The notes under the pieces were generated by a model. That model made no database searches. It saw only the letters and a list, made by a program, of their open reading frames with translations, and had not been told where the DNA came from. Positions 45,858 through 55,645 of a stretch of 61,895 nucleotides of DNA are shown in pieces; positions within the stretch are counted from its first letter, which is position 1; each line of letters opens with the position of its first letter. The DNA lies in NCBI GenBank assembly GCA_001632425.1, contig KV425552.1, positions 3,004-64,898 on the forward strand. Reading direction: 5' to 3'. A program made the position numbers and the translations under genes. This DNA is from Neolentinus lepideus HHB14362 ss-1. Taxonomy: Eukaryota > Basidiomycota > Agaricomycetes > Gloeophyllales > Gloeophyllaceae.

Positions 45858-47709
45858 ATGTCGACTGTTACGACCTCAACGGTCTCCAGGAAGCGTAGGC
45901 ACTCTGAAGCCGAACTTATTGTTCGTCTTTCCACACCGCTGCCCTCAGATGTCGACGACGCTTCGGTCGCTGGACCATCGACAGGACCGCGGATCATTGT
46001 AAATGGAGTGCTAACCAGTGGCGCAATAAGGAAGTACAAGTGTCTCTATGAGGGCTGCAAGAAGGCGTATACGAAGCCGTCCAGGCTAGCGGAGCACGAG
46101 AGGTCACACACTGGAGAGGTGAGTCTCATAAATCTCATTTATTCAGGGACCAACTTCAAGGAATCTTCTATGATAATACTCCTTTTTGACTTAGCGGCCG
46201 TTTGTTTGCTCTGTATGCAATAAATCGTACTCCCGCGAGACACACCTCCAAGCCCACACGCGCTCGCACCTTCCAGAGTCCGAGAGACCCTTTGTGTGTC
46301 TGAAGGGCGGCTGTGAAAAGAGATTTTGGACGAGTCAACATTTGAGAGCACATGAGGAGTGGCATCGTGGCGAGAAACCATTTCAGGTAAGCGGCATTCG
46401 TCCACTCCAGCAGGTGGTTTATAGGCGTGGTTGTGAGACAAGCTGGTAATTGCGAATAGTCATGGTTGGTGGCCTTGTCCCTTTACTGCTCCAATCACGG
46501 GCAAACCGACTGTTGTCCGCGGTGTCGTCTAGCTGAGGGAACAGGGTGCAACCATGGCTGGTGCGATTTGACTGGTGTCGTACCACAATTATCCGGTGAA
46601 CAGTTACGCCTTAGATGCTATACATCGCGGAATATAGTGCTCAATAACGCCATGTAATTTTAGTGTACGCACGAGGGATGTCAAGAGGCCTTCACGAAGC
46701 ACCACCAACTCCGAGCTCACGTGTGCTCGGCTCATTCGCCGCCGGGTACGAAGCCTTACATTTGTACACGTGAGGGCTGCGACAAATCTTTCGCAACCAA
46801 TCAGAAGCTTCGTACGCATCTCAAAGTGCACGACGGTACGTTCTCGTCTCACGTCCTAGATCAACACTGACTGTTCTTGTAGACAAACGCTACACATGCG
46901 TTCACCCCTCCTGTCAGCCCTCGGTGTTCTACCCTACCTGGACTGCGCTCCAGGCACACATTCGTACTGCGCACCCGCCGACGTGCCCATATTCACAATG
47001 TGGTGGAAGGACATTCACCCAACAAAAAGGTCTTCGCGCTCATATGAAGCTACATGCCTCCGAGGAGGAGTTCAAGCTTAAGATGCCGGTGGGGGAGGGA
47101 GACGAAGGAAGAGAGATAAAGAGGAGGCGAGGTGGAGAGTGGGGGCGTGAATGGGTGTGCGGTGTAGACGGGTGCGGGCGGGATTTTAAGTCGGTGAGCG
47201 GCTCCGTTTTCTGTCAGTTAACCATAGTGACTCAGTACCTCGTGTAGAAAAAGGCTCTTGGGGTACACGTCAACGTCACGCACTTTGGGAAGCGGGACCA
47301 CATATGCCCGACCGAGGGTTGCGGAGCACGGTTTGGCTACAAACACCTGCTGCAGCGGCACACGGCGAGAAGGCATCAGCGCGGTGAGTCGTCTGATGCG
47401 CCATCCAACGACGAAGAACCACAGCCATCCGAATCTGAGGAAGAGACAATGCCTGACGGAGGCATTGACTTCCTAACAGGAAAAGCGTATGCGGACGGGG
47501 CGAAGGAAGTATCGACAAGGAAACTACGATGCCCCTTCCCTGATGCGCCGTTCCTCCAGACCGGCACCGGCCAGAGGTGCGAATACGCGTTCAGTAGGGC
47601 ATACGACCTGAGGCGCCATTTGCGGGCCATACATGCGGTGGAAGCAGTGAAGGAGGACGTTGATGTGTGGGTTGCTGCAGAGAGAAAGTCTGGTAGAGGA
47701 GGGTTGTAG
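45858..47709 (+). CDS. TFC2: Transcription factor IIIA, nine C2H2 zinc fingers
   Basis: TFIIIA binds the internal control region of 5S rRNA genes for RNA polymerase III. After a basic N-terminus (MSTVTTSTVSRKRRHSEAE) come nine C2H2 fingers: KCLYEGCKKAYTK, FVCSVCNKSYSR, FVCLKGGCEKRFW, CTHEGCQEAFTKHHQ, ICTREGCDKSFATN, TCVHPSCQPSVFYPTW, CPYSQCGGRTFTQQK, WVCGVDGCGRDFKS and HICPTEGCGARFGYK. A tenth, atypical one (RCPFPDAP...RCEYAFSRAYDLRRH) lies near the end. Nine fingers and the irregular linkers fit TFIIIA. A basic/acidic linker separates fingers 7 and 8. About five introns are present; the stop is at 47709. Confidence 0.85.
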
Positions 47710-48815
47710 GTGCCTAATAGATATCATCAACTGTCGATTTGACTATTCTACGGCTGGCGCAGATGGAAGTTGAATATGTTCGTGAGTATACTGTGCTAAT
47801 ACTGAGGTGGATTTATTTGGAAACGAACCGGATACTTGCGTGGCCGGCAGCACCAGTACTAAGCACATTACTCCAGCATAGGACGCGCTTCTCAGTTTCT
47901 ATCGTTTCACCCGCAGTATCATCCTTTCTTCTCTCCTGCCCACGACGTTTCCTCGTTCTTTGATAATCTTCGGGAGCAATCTCCGCAGCCTATTATATCG
48001 CAAGAACGTACTTTCAGCTCTGTTACTCGAATTGTTTCAAGAAGGCATACCAACTCGTCGAATAATGCGCGGAGGGGAAGATTGATGTCATCAATGTCAC
48101 CAGATATCCCAGGAGCAGGCCTCAGGCCTCAGTGCATGGTTGCGCCCTTGATAGCAGCAGAGTGCCACCTAGCATGTGAGGGAAAGGATGGATTAGGTTC
48201 CGCAGCTTTCGTGTGATATCGTATCAGTTCGAAGGCTTGGGTCCCTTCCGTAATTGAGTGTGCGCGTAGGTGGCTTCAAACCATCTTAGTACCTCCGTGC
48301 TGGTACAAATTCGATCGGAGACTACACTGTGGCATTGACCTCTTCAGTTCTCTTGAGGATATGTGAGGGAAGTGAATGCAGCACGAGGCTCAAGAAGACA
48401 GAGACAGAAATAATGGTTGCGGGGGATGCAGCCTGCAAGGAGGCCATGTCACAAGGATGCGTTCATAGTGTAGGACTGCATAGTGAGTCGTGAAATAATA
48501 ACAGCACACAAAGCACGACGGGAGCAACGGTGTTGAGAGTATGATGGAATAGACAGAAATTGAAACTAGTGTTACAGAGATAAGTGGATAAATCTAAGCA
48601 ATGACACATGCAACCAATTATCAAAACACATATACAGCACAGATCAACAAATCACGATAATAAAATCCAAGGAAAGGGACCGCACAAGTAACCGTCGGCC
48701 ACCAATGCTCGCATCCGTCCCATCCCTTTCACTGGCCATTACCATGGTCATCTTTTGGTTTAAAAACACACTCAATGAATTGGAGTTTTCCGTCTGTGTC
48801 GAGCAACCGGAAGAA
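47710..48815. other. Intergenic, no supported gene
   Basis: This is the 3' flank of TFIIIA. No open frame of interest, tRNA or repeat was recognised. Confidence 0.5.
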
Positions 48816-49168
48816 CTATAGTTTTGTCTTCAACATCCAGCCAAGAGACAACCAGAAGATACACTCACCTCGAGAAGCGACCCGACGAAGCGCGTCCATG
48901 GACTGATAGAGGGATCAAATCGCCTCTCTTGTCTCCTTTTCCAGACGTATTCCATGTATTTCAAAGAGAAAGAGCTTTGCTCGATCGTTGGCTTGAACCG
49001 TTTATTGCGATGAGTGCGTACGGTGAGCGCGTGAAGGTCTGTAATGGGTATCCCCAAAGCTTGGGATATTCGGGTGTCCATTGGGTCATCTTGACGATCG
49101 GACATCTTTCTTTTAAGAGAATTCATGGTAGTGGTGGTGAAGCTGGTTGAGGTTGAAGTCATGTACAT
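48816..49168 (-). CDS. Small basic hypothetical protein, two exons
   Basis: The start at 49168 gives MYMTSTSTSFTTTTMNSLKR. The main exon includes TRISQALGIPITDLHALTVR and KYMEYVWKRRQERRFDPSI. A GTGAGT donor after SLLE and an AAG acceptor 41-42 nt later would add TKL and stop at 48816. Without splicing the frame ends at 48830. It is rich in Lys/Arg, has no membrane segment, and belongs to no family I recognise. Confidence 0.5.
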
Positions 49169-50936
49169 ATATGGTTCGAATGTGGCAGCCCAAGTGTGGC
49201 AAACAAATAGTCACAAATACCGCCAAATTCTCGGAAAGGAATCGTACTGTCAACCATGCCTCTCGCTATGAAAACCATTATAAGGGTGCTGCATCTTGAA
49301 GTGATCACCAAGTAATAACTCGGGGTTCAGACTTCTACGGTCATAGTACAAAATTTCCGCGGGTGATCCTCCGTTGATGAATTGCGACTACAAGTGGATA
49401 CTCTTATGTTTCAGTCAACTCCCAGAGGCGTACGGCACTGGCACTATGATTTGAACAGCGGGGCGTTGTGTAGCTATTTTGGTGAGTTGTACATGTGTGT
49501 CGAAGCAGGTGGCCAATCAAAATCTTCCCCGAGGAGACCCGAGGGGGGATCCCCTCGGCCGCCCGGGATTCAACCAATCATAAGTTTGCTTTGAACTTTC
49601 TTTCAGCATACATTCAAGTTTTCAACGTTCCACAAGGGTGTTCATATAAGTCACTGTATATAGTATAGTGGGTCTTCATGGCATTCTTTTGTTTCATCAT
49701 TGCTAATTTCGTGAGGGACGGGGGCACACTCTAGGAGAATATGCGCAGCTTCCCGTCGTCGGTAGAGCAGAGACACGCTCTTCCGGCGCTGTCCCGAAGA
49801 ATTCAGTTTAATGGCATCATCGAGAAGATTACAGAGCAAAGTGAAGTTGAACATCCACTCCAAGTTGAGTAACTCGAACACCAGGGGCGAGATAGATCAT
49901 AGATGGGACGGGGCACAATCTCAGGTGAGTGATTATATACACAAGCCGGGTTACATTGAATCTTACGTGCGGGGAGAGGACTGTGAGGGTGATGAGATGC
50001 CTTGTCGTATCATACCGCTCTTGGTTATCCTCTGGCGAGATCTCAGGATCAGAGGCCGAAGCTGTGCAAACTTGCATTTATCAAAGGATGATCAGAGGTG
50101 GCTTCTCATTTTAGTGGAATCCACTGACACGATAGGAGAACCTAGTGATTGAATTAATTAGAAGAGAACATCATTCTGTGTTAAGAGCACGTAGTTTGGA
50201 AGAATGCATTAACACAAACACAATGAGGCGGAGTAAGATACGGCGAGTTCGGAGACATGCTACATCAAACAGGATGACGGGCAATCGTATGCTTGAGCAG
50301 CCTGTTCAGATGACTGAAAGGCCCGAACCCCGAAGATGCCGTTCCTATATACTACATAGTCAATGGAGGTCCTCGATCAACCAATGAAGAATCGAGACCA
50401 AAGATCGGGCAGCCTCTAAACGCTGAAGAGTCATATACTGCTAAAAACTCACCAAGGGCGAGAAGATAGTAATTAGTTAGCCGTACATTCCATAGCAACG
50501 ATAGCACTTTGCATGAGAGGGTCCCGTGAAATTTGATTCTCGTGTGGCCATGTCCTGAGACACCGGACCCAGTCTCATCTTACTCCGCCGATGGGTGTCT
50601 CTCAAAAGCGGTGCGAGCGCCCGATGAATTAACCAAGCTCTGTTGAAGACCTGTGCTATTCAGTATGCCAGTAGAGCTATCCGGAAGACGCAACGGTCAC
50701 GATTATATCCGCACCTATGCGTTGAGTGAGGGCATCACGTCCTGCCGCAATGGTACTTGCATAATCACGTCTATTGTTATCCTGCCATGCTCCGCAAAGA
50801 TCGCAAAACAACCAACTGGTCACCCATTGGTCGAGGGCGTGCATGATCTCCGCCACTATCGGAAAAACATCGGTATTCCCTGCGAAAGTGCCGGTGAAAA
50901 GCACTATTGCGGTCGAGGCATTTAGGGTAAAGGTAA
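49169..50936. other. Intergenic upstream of terpene synthase 1
   Basis: A GC-rich palindrome-like patch (CCGAGGGG and CCCCTCGG) lies at about 49530-49560. Minus-strand frames at 49651-49881 and 50677-51036 look weakly protein-like but match no family I know. Confidence 0.4.
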
Positions 50937-52017
50937 AGCAGTAGCCATGTATCTGAAAGACGCAAAGATTCACTTCCTGGACTGAGCGAGCTTTTCCCTT
51001 TCCCATTGCTCTGCAACCCGTTCTACGCCACTGCACGGGCAGAGTCCTCTAGCTGGCTCGAGTCATTTGGATTCTACTCGAAGACCCCAGATAGATTGGC
51101 TGTCTTTGGAGCAAGTGACTTTGAGCTCCTTATTGCCTATTGTTATCCTACGGCAGACCATGAAGCATTGCGCACTATGTGTGACTGGGTAAATGCGGCA
51201 TTTCTCATCGACGACCTCACCGACGGACAGAGTGGGTCGGATGCGGAAAAGACTATGCAGGCGCACCTGGACGGGCTGGCAGGAAAGCCAGGTGACAGAT
51301 CCACTATATATATGATGTTTGAGGAGTGAGTAGCTTGGCATCATAAGATTTCATTCTCTGATGACGCACTTGTGTTATACAGTGTGGGTAGGCGCCTGCG
51401 AAAGGGATTCGGGCCTAATGCTTTCGCTCGCTTCATATCTAGTAGCGAGCGATACGCACAGGCAGTCACTCGCGAGGCCCAGCTTAGAGAGGGGAACAGA
51501 GTCTTGCCGTTTGAAGAATATGTCGATTATCGTCGGAACACCAGCGGCGTTCAGCCATGTCTCGAATTCATCGAATATGCTCTCCAGTTCGAGATTCCTA
51601 AATCCCTCATCAGCGATGCAAGAATCAAGATTCTTTACAATTTCACTACCGACCTTGTAGCTTGGACAAACGTACGTGTTGTCTTGTGTTAATACACGTT
51701 GATACCGACTTAACTTCGGACAGGACTACTATTCATACAGAAAGGAACGCCACAACGTGAGCGCAAATACAAACATAATCACCGTGATTATGCACGAGAA
51801 GCAAGTAGAATTGTCGGAGGCAGTAGATATCGTTGTGCAGCTGGTGAAAGGTCGTCTAGCAGATATGGGACGAACCAAAGCAGACCTACTTAGCCAGCCC
51901 CACACCATAACCACCAGAAGTCATCTACGACAGTGGATCTTCGGCCTCGAGTGCTGGATAATCGGGAACGAAGGTTGGAGCAACGTCACCGAGAGATATA
52001 GTAGTCTGAATGGATAG
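50937..52017 (+). CDS. Sesquiterpene synthase (class I terpene cyclase) 1, 5' end unresolved
   Basis: This class I terpene synthase cyclises farnesyl diphosphate by Mg2+-dependent ionisation. The first clear block is PGLSELFPFPLLCNPF, then the Asp-rich metal site IDDLTDGQS (DDxxD type) and, after a GTGAGT intron, RRLRKGFGPNAFARFISSSE. The second metal site NDYYSYRKE fits the NSE/DTE consensus and is split from WTN by an intron. GLECWIIGNEGWSNVTERY is the normal C-terminus. It is homologous to the synthase at 54530. The frame is open from a TAA just before 50937 but has no ATG before the conserved start. A missed 5' exon or loss of the start is possible. Confidence 0.78.
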
Positions 52018-52041
52018 AATTAGCGGAGCAAGTCTCAGTTT

Positions 52042-52499
52042 TTAGCTAATGTAAATCCAGCCTTTTTCTAGAGTGAATGCACTAAATGTCTTACGAAAAA
52101 ATTCAGACAGCAAATTGAGGTGTATCAATGATGCGTAACGGTGCTGAACATCGCTGTCGAGAACGAGTTCGGGAGATACACGGTATACTGCTCAAAAAAT
52201 CCCTCTTGAGCATGTGAATAAATCCAGGTAAGTAGAGCTCACCTATACTTACTACCAATCTTGCACCCTGTTCGTCCTCCTTGTCTACCGCCCGCGAAAT
52301 AGAAAGTGACGTCCGTCTTCGAACCGAATTCGCGAGTCAGTCCCCGAGTTCTCAAGCGTGAGAGTTTGATTGCGTAAGCGGCTTGAGCAGCTCGCAGTGC
52401 ACTCTCGTCACTAGTACTGACTTCTGAAGCAAGGATTAATCCAGCATTGTCTCCCTTCGTGATATCCACTGCAGTGAGTATCATTCCAGGAGATCTCAT
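52042..52499 (-). CDS. Unidentified 130-aa two-exon protein
   Basis: Exon 1 (52499-52253) reads MRSPGMILTAVDITKGDNAG, later AIKLSRLRTRGLTREFGSK and TDVTFYFAGGRQGGRTGCKI. A 65-nt intron (52252-52188) with a GTAAGT donor and GAGCAG acceptor joins it in frame to YRVSPELVLDSDVQHRYASL and IHLNLLSEFFRKTFSAFTL, ending GWIYIS. The total of 393 nt stays open and ends cleanly, which supports a real gene. It lies 24 nt tail-to-tail from terpene synthase 1 and 38 nt head-to-head from the fucosyltransferase gene. I do not recognise the family. Confidence 0.55.
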
Positions 52500-52537
52500 A
52501 ACTGCGTTGACTCTGAACTCAGGTCACGACGGCGCAG

Positions 52538-54172
52538 ATGCACAACGTCCGTGCATCTGCCGCGTCGCCCTCAGTATCGTTAGAGAAGGGCTCCTACCGA
52601 CTGAGGGCATCTCGACGAATATTGACCACATCCAGGTCCCGATCAAGCTCCAACAATGTACGAAGGTCGTCTGGCGCCAACCAGCTGGGCAGCCACGAGA
52701 CACACCTCGCTATACTCATTGTCTTACTAGCGTTGGCAACCATCAGTTCATTCGGTGCTGCGTACTATCTTTATATAACTAGGTGGGCCTACCTGGATAT
52801 GCAGTCTACTGGCGACGCTCCATCTGATGTCTCTCAAGTCGGCCTGTTTGATCTATCAGTACACCCTGGTTCGAATCTCTTGCGTGTTGGTGATGGAGAC
52901 CGTTTCCTGTCGTATCTTCCCCATAGTGGATTCCATAATCAACGTATCGCTCTCGAAAATGCTCTCGTGCTATCTCGCATGCTGAATCGTACTTTGCTTG
53001 TTCCTCCTGTCCGTCTTGGTAATAGACCGCTTCCCTACATGAACTTTACAAAGCTTCAGAAACTAGTTGCACTCTCTGGAAAAGAGGGCCTTTATCATTG
53101 TGCGCTAGTTTCCCCGCAACGTCTCATCCCGTTGGAATGTTATGATTATTTGCAGTACACACTCGTATCTTGGCACTCGCTCATGGACTTATCCACTTTA
53201 CAAGTGTCTCAAGGGCTCATCGAGAGATGGAATTTCACCAACGCTTGGCTTGAAGGTCTTAACATAACTGAAAAGGACGTATATACTGTACAAGACTCCA
53301 CGGCGTACCACTTCCGTTTCGTTGACTCCAAGGCAGGACTCTCCGCGGATCAAAAGTATCAAGAATCCATCCAAATCAATGATGTAGCCGAAGTCTCTGC
53401 GAAGCTCTTGCAACTCGGCACGCTCTTTGGATCTTCTCGTCTACGGCTCCGACGGCTAGAAAACTTGACTTTGCGGCGGGACATCCGGCGGAATATGACA
53501 CTCTCCAACCCGTTCTTACTTCGCATCGCAGAGTCCGTCAGTAAGGCGATGGGTGATATGTATCTGGCGGCCCATGTTCGTACCGGCGATGGCATGTTCA
53601 ACGAGCGTCAACAGGATAACGTCAGGCATATTTGGTGGAGGCTACTGCGCGATGCTCTAGGCTTCGATGACGGCGAGATCCTGGCAATGGAACAACATCT
53701 GAGTAACATCAATTGGACCGCAGTTCCATTGGCTTCGCCCACACTCTCTCCGGATCTACCTGCCCTGAAGGTTCCGCACCCGCCCCTGCCACCACTACCT
53801 TCGTCATTTAACATCAATCACCCTTGCCGTGATTTGTCACCCAACCCGCATGACTCGCGTCTTTCTATCCCCCTGTTCGTCTCCACCGACATTCCTGACC
53901 CTCGCACGCACCCTCTCATCCAACCCTTTCTTTCAATCTTTCCCTGCACGTTCTTCCTATCTGATTTCGCATCTGAGCTGAGTCGGATGGATGGGCTCGA
54001 GAATCGGTACGATGGACTCAAGCTCAAGTTCTTTTTACTGCCGTTCGTCGACGCGATGGTGGCCGGGAAGGCGAGATATGTCGTTGGCACGGAGGGGAGC
54101 ACGTTTAGCGCTTATGTCCAGGATGTACTATGGAGGACGTATCACGGGTGGGAGATCGTTCAGAGAGGATGA
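52538..54172 (+). CDS. GDP-fucose protein O-fucosyltransferase-like type II membrane protein
   Basis: This is a single-exon 544-aa protein. A basic cytosolic N-terminus is followed by one membrane segment (AILIVLLALATISSFGAAYY, about residues 59-78), as in Golgi glycosyltransferases. The luminal part has SYLPHSGFHNQRIALENALV and NRTLLVPPVRLG near its start, matching fungal O-fucosyltransferase-like proteins. AAHVRTGDGMF carries the GDP-sugar-binding HxRxGD-type motif. VSTDIPDPRTHPL and VVGTEGSTFSAYVQDVLW lie near the end. N-glycosylation sequons (NRT, NFT, NMT) are frequent. The acceptor substrate is unknown. It sits between the two terpene synthase genes with no evident functional tie. Confidence 0.85.
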   Translation: MHNVRASAASPSVSLEKGSYRLRASRRILTTSRSRSSSNNVRRSSGANQLGSHETHLAILIVLLALATISSFGAAYYLYITRWAYLDMQSTGDAPSDVSQVGLFDLSVHPGSNLLRVGDGDRFLSYLPHSGFHNQRIALENALVLSRMLNRTLLVPPVRLGNRPLPYMNFTKLQKLVALSGKEGLYHCALVSPQRLIPLECYDYLQYTLVSWHSLMDLSTLQVSQGLIERWNFTNAWLEGLNITEKDVYTVQDSTAYHFRFVDSKAGLSADQKYQESIQINDVAEVSAKLLQLGTLFGSSRLRLRRLENLTLRRDIRRNMTLSNPFLLRIAESVSKAMGDMYLAAHVRTGDGMFNERQQDNVRHIWWRLLRDALGFDDGEILAMEQHLSNINWTAVPLASPTLSPDLPALKVPHPPLPPLPSSFNINHPCRDLSPNPHDSRLSIPLFVSTDIPDPRTHPLIQPFLSIFPCTFFLSDFASELSRMDGLENRYDGLKLKFFLLPFVDAMVAGKARYVVGTEGSTFSAYVQDVLWRTYHGWEIVQRG

Positions 54173-54529
54173 ATCGCCTACCGATGGTACCCTGTCAGGT
54201 TCTGTTGAGCGTCGGAAGAATGCAAGGACCAGTCTCGAGGTAGGAGAATCGTGTACGAAATCCACCTTTGCTCTTCCGATAGCTGTGTTGACGAAGGTGG
54301 GAACATCTGCGGCGGTTTCTGATTAGATGAAATCCGTCGAGAAGTATGGCAGCATGACGAGACATGAACGTGGTGACCTATGGACTACGAAGAGTCGTTC
54401 GATGAATTTACCGTTCGTCTCGGCGCAAGTTAATCTGGCAATTTCGTTGAAAGCAAATAACATACATTCATCTATTATAGGAAAACTTTGAGTGCCAGAG
54501 AGTGGTGTATCTAATGAACGCAATCAGAC
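54173..54529. other. Convergent intergenic region
   Basis: This is the shared 3' flank of the fucosyltransferase-like gene (plus) and terpene synthase 2 (minus). No gene is seen. Confidence 0.5.
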
Positions 54530-55645
54530 CTAGTATCGCTCTGACTGAGAGCTCCATCCTATAATGCCACTGTACCAGCATTCCATTCCGAAGATGTACT
54601 GGCGCAACTGCTCTCTAACCATTCTATCCTCCATATTGTATGACTGCCTCAGCAGCTCCGCCTTGATGCGCAAAAAATCCGACAGCCTGGCTTCCAGCAG
54701 CGATCGCGCGGTTTCTCCTGCTGCAATTGTTTCGATCTGTTTCTCGTTACTAAGCACAGTAACGATATTCGCATTCCCGCCACCTTTCCGATGCTCCATG
54801 GGGTAAGAATAAATGTCCTGTGATGCTGTCAGTCTCCTGACGAGTGACTATTTAGGATGAAGTGATACGTACGTTGGTCCAAGCCACGAAGTCCGTGGTG
54901 ATGTTGTTTATCTCCTTAAATCTCGTTTGATCTGTGATTTCATCCGGAAGATCGAAATTGAAGGCATATTCGATCAAGTCGAGGCATATCTGAACGCCAC
55001 TAATCTGCCGCCTAAAAGGCACATAGTCGTGGAACGGTAAGACTTTGTCTTCTCCTCGCAATTGGGCTTCGCGTGCGACTTCCTTTGCGTAGCCCTCGCT
55101 ACTGGCAAGAAAACGATGGAATGCTTTTGGTCCAAACCGCACACGAAGTCTCTTGCCTAGGCTACATTTAAGAATAGGCAACCAAGTGAGTAGGACGGGC
55201 TTGGCATGCTAATGGGGAAAGGTACTACTTACTCTTCGAATATCTTGTAAACGGTAGATCCATCGCCTGGATTCCCCGCTAATCCATCTACGTGAGCCTG
55301 CATCGTCTTTGCCGCATCATCTCCCGACTGATCGTCTGTGATTTCGTCAAGAACAAAGATGGCGTTGAACCAGTCGCATATTGCACGCAGTGCTTCGTAG
55401 TCTGCTGTCGGGTATGTATACGACCCAAGTAGCTCGAAGTTTGCTGAACGAAGGAAGTCTCTTTTCTGCGGGTTCTCCAAATAATGCCCGAACGATTCGA
55501 TCCACTTGGAAGACTCAGCACGGACGATGTCGTACAAGGGGTTACAAAGTAAGGGAAATGCACGCAGTGTATCAAGGTTCGGTGAGACGAATTCGGCTTG
55601 GACCATGTTGCAAGCTGAGATGTCGACAGATTGCTTAGAATTCAC
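54530..55645 (-). CDS. Sesquiterpene synthase (class I terpene cyclase) 2
   Basis: Three exons give a complete class I fold. MNSKQSVDISACNMVQAEF (start 55645; the second Met at 55606 is an alternative) is followed by PNLDTLRAFPLLCNPLYD. The metal site VLDEITDDQSGDD follows (D-E-x-x-D). The second exon runs from LGKRLRVRFGPKAFHRFLAS to ITTDFVAWTN. The third exon opens with the second metal site, NDIYSYPMEHRK, and ends FGMECWYSGIIGWSSQSERY. The two introns fall at the same places as in synthase 1, so the pair arose by duplication. The first metal motif differs (DEITD against DDLTD). The product cannot be predicted from sequence. Confidence 0.9.
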
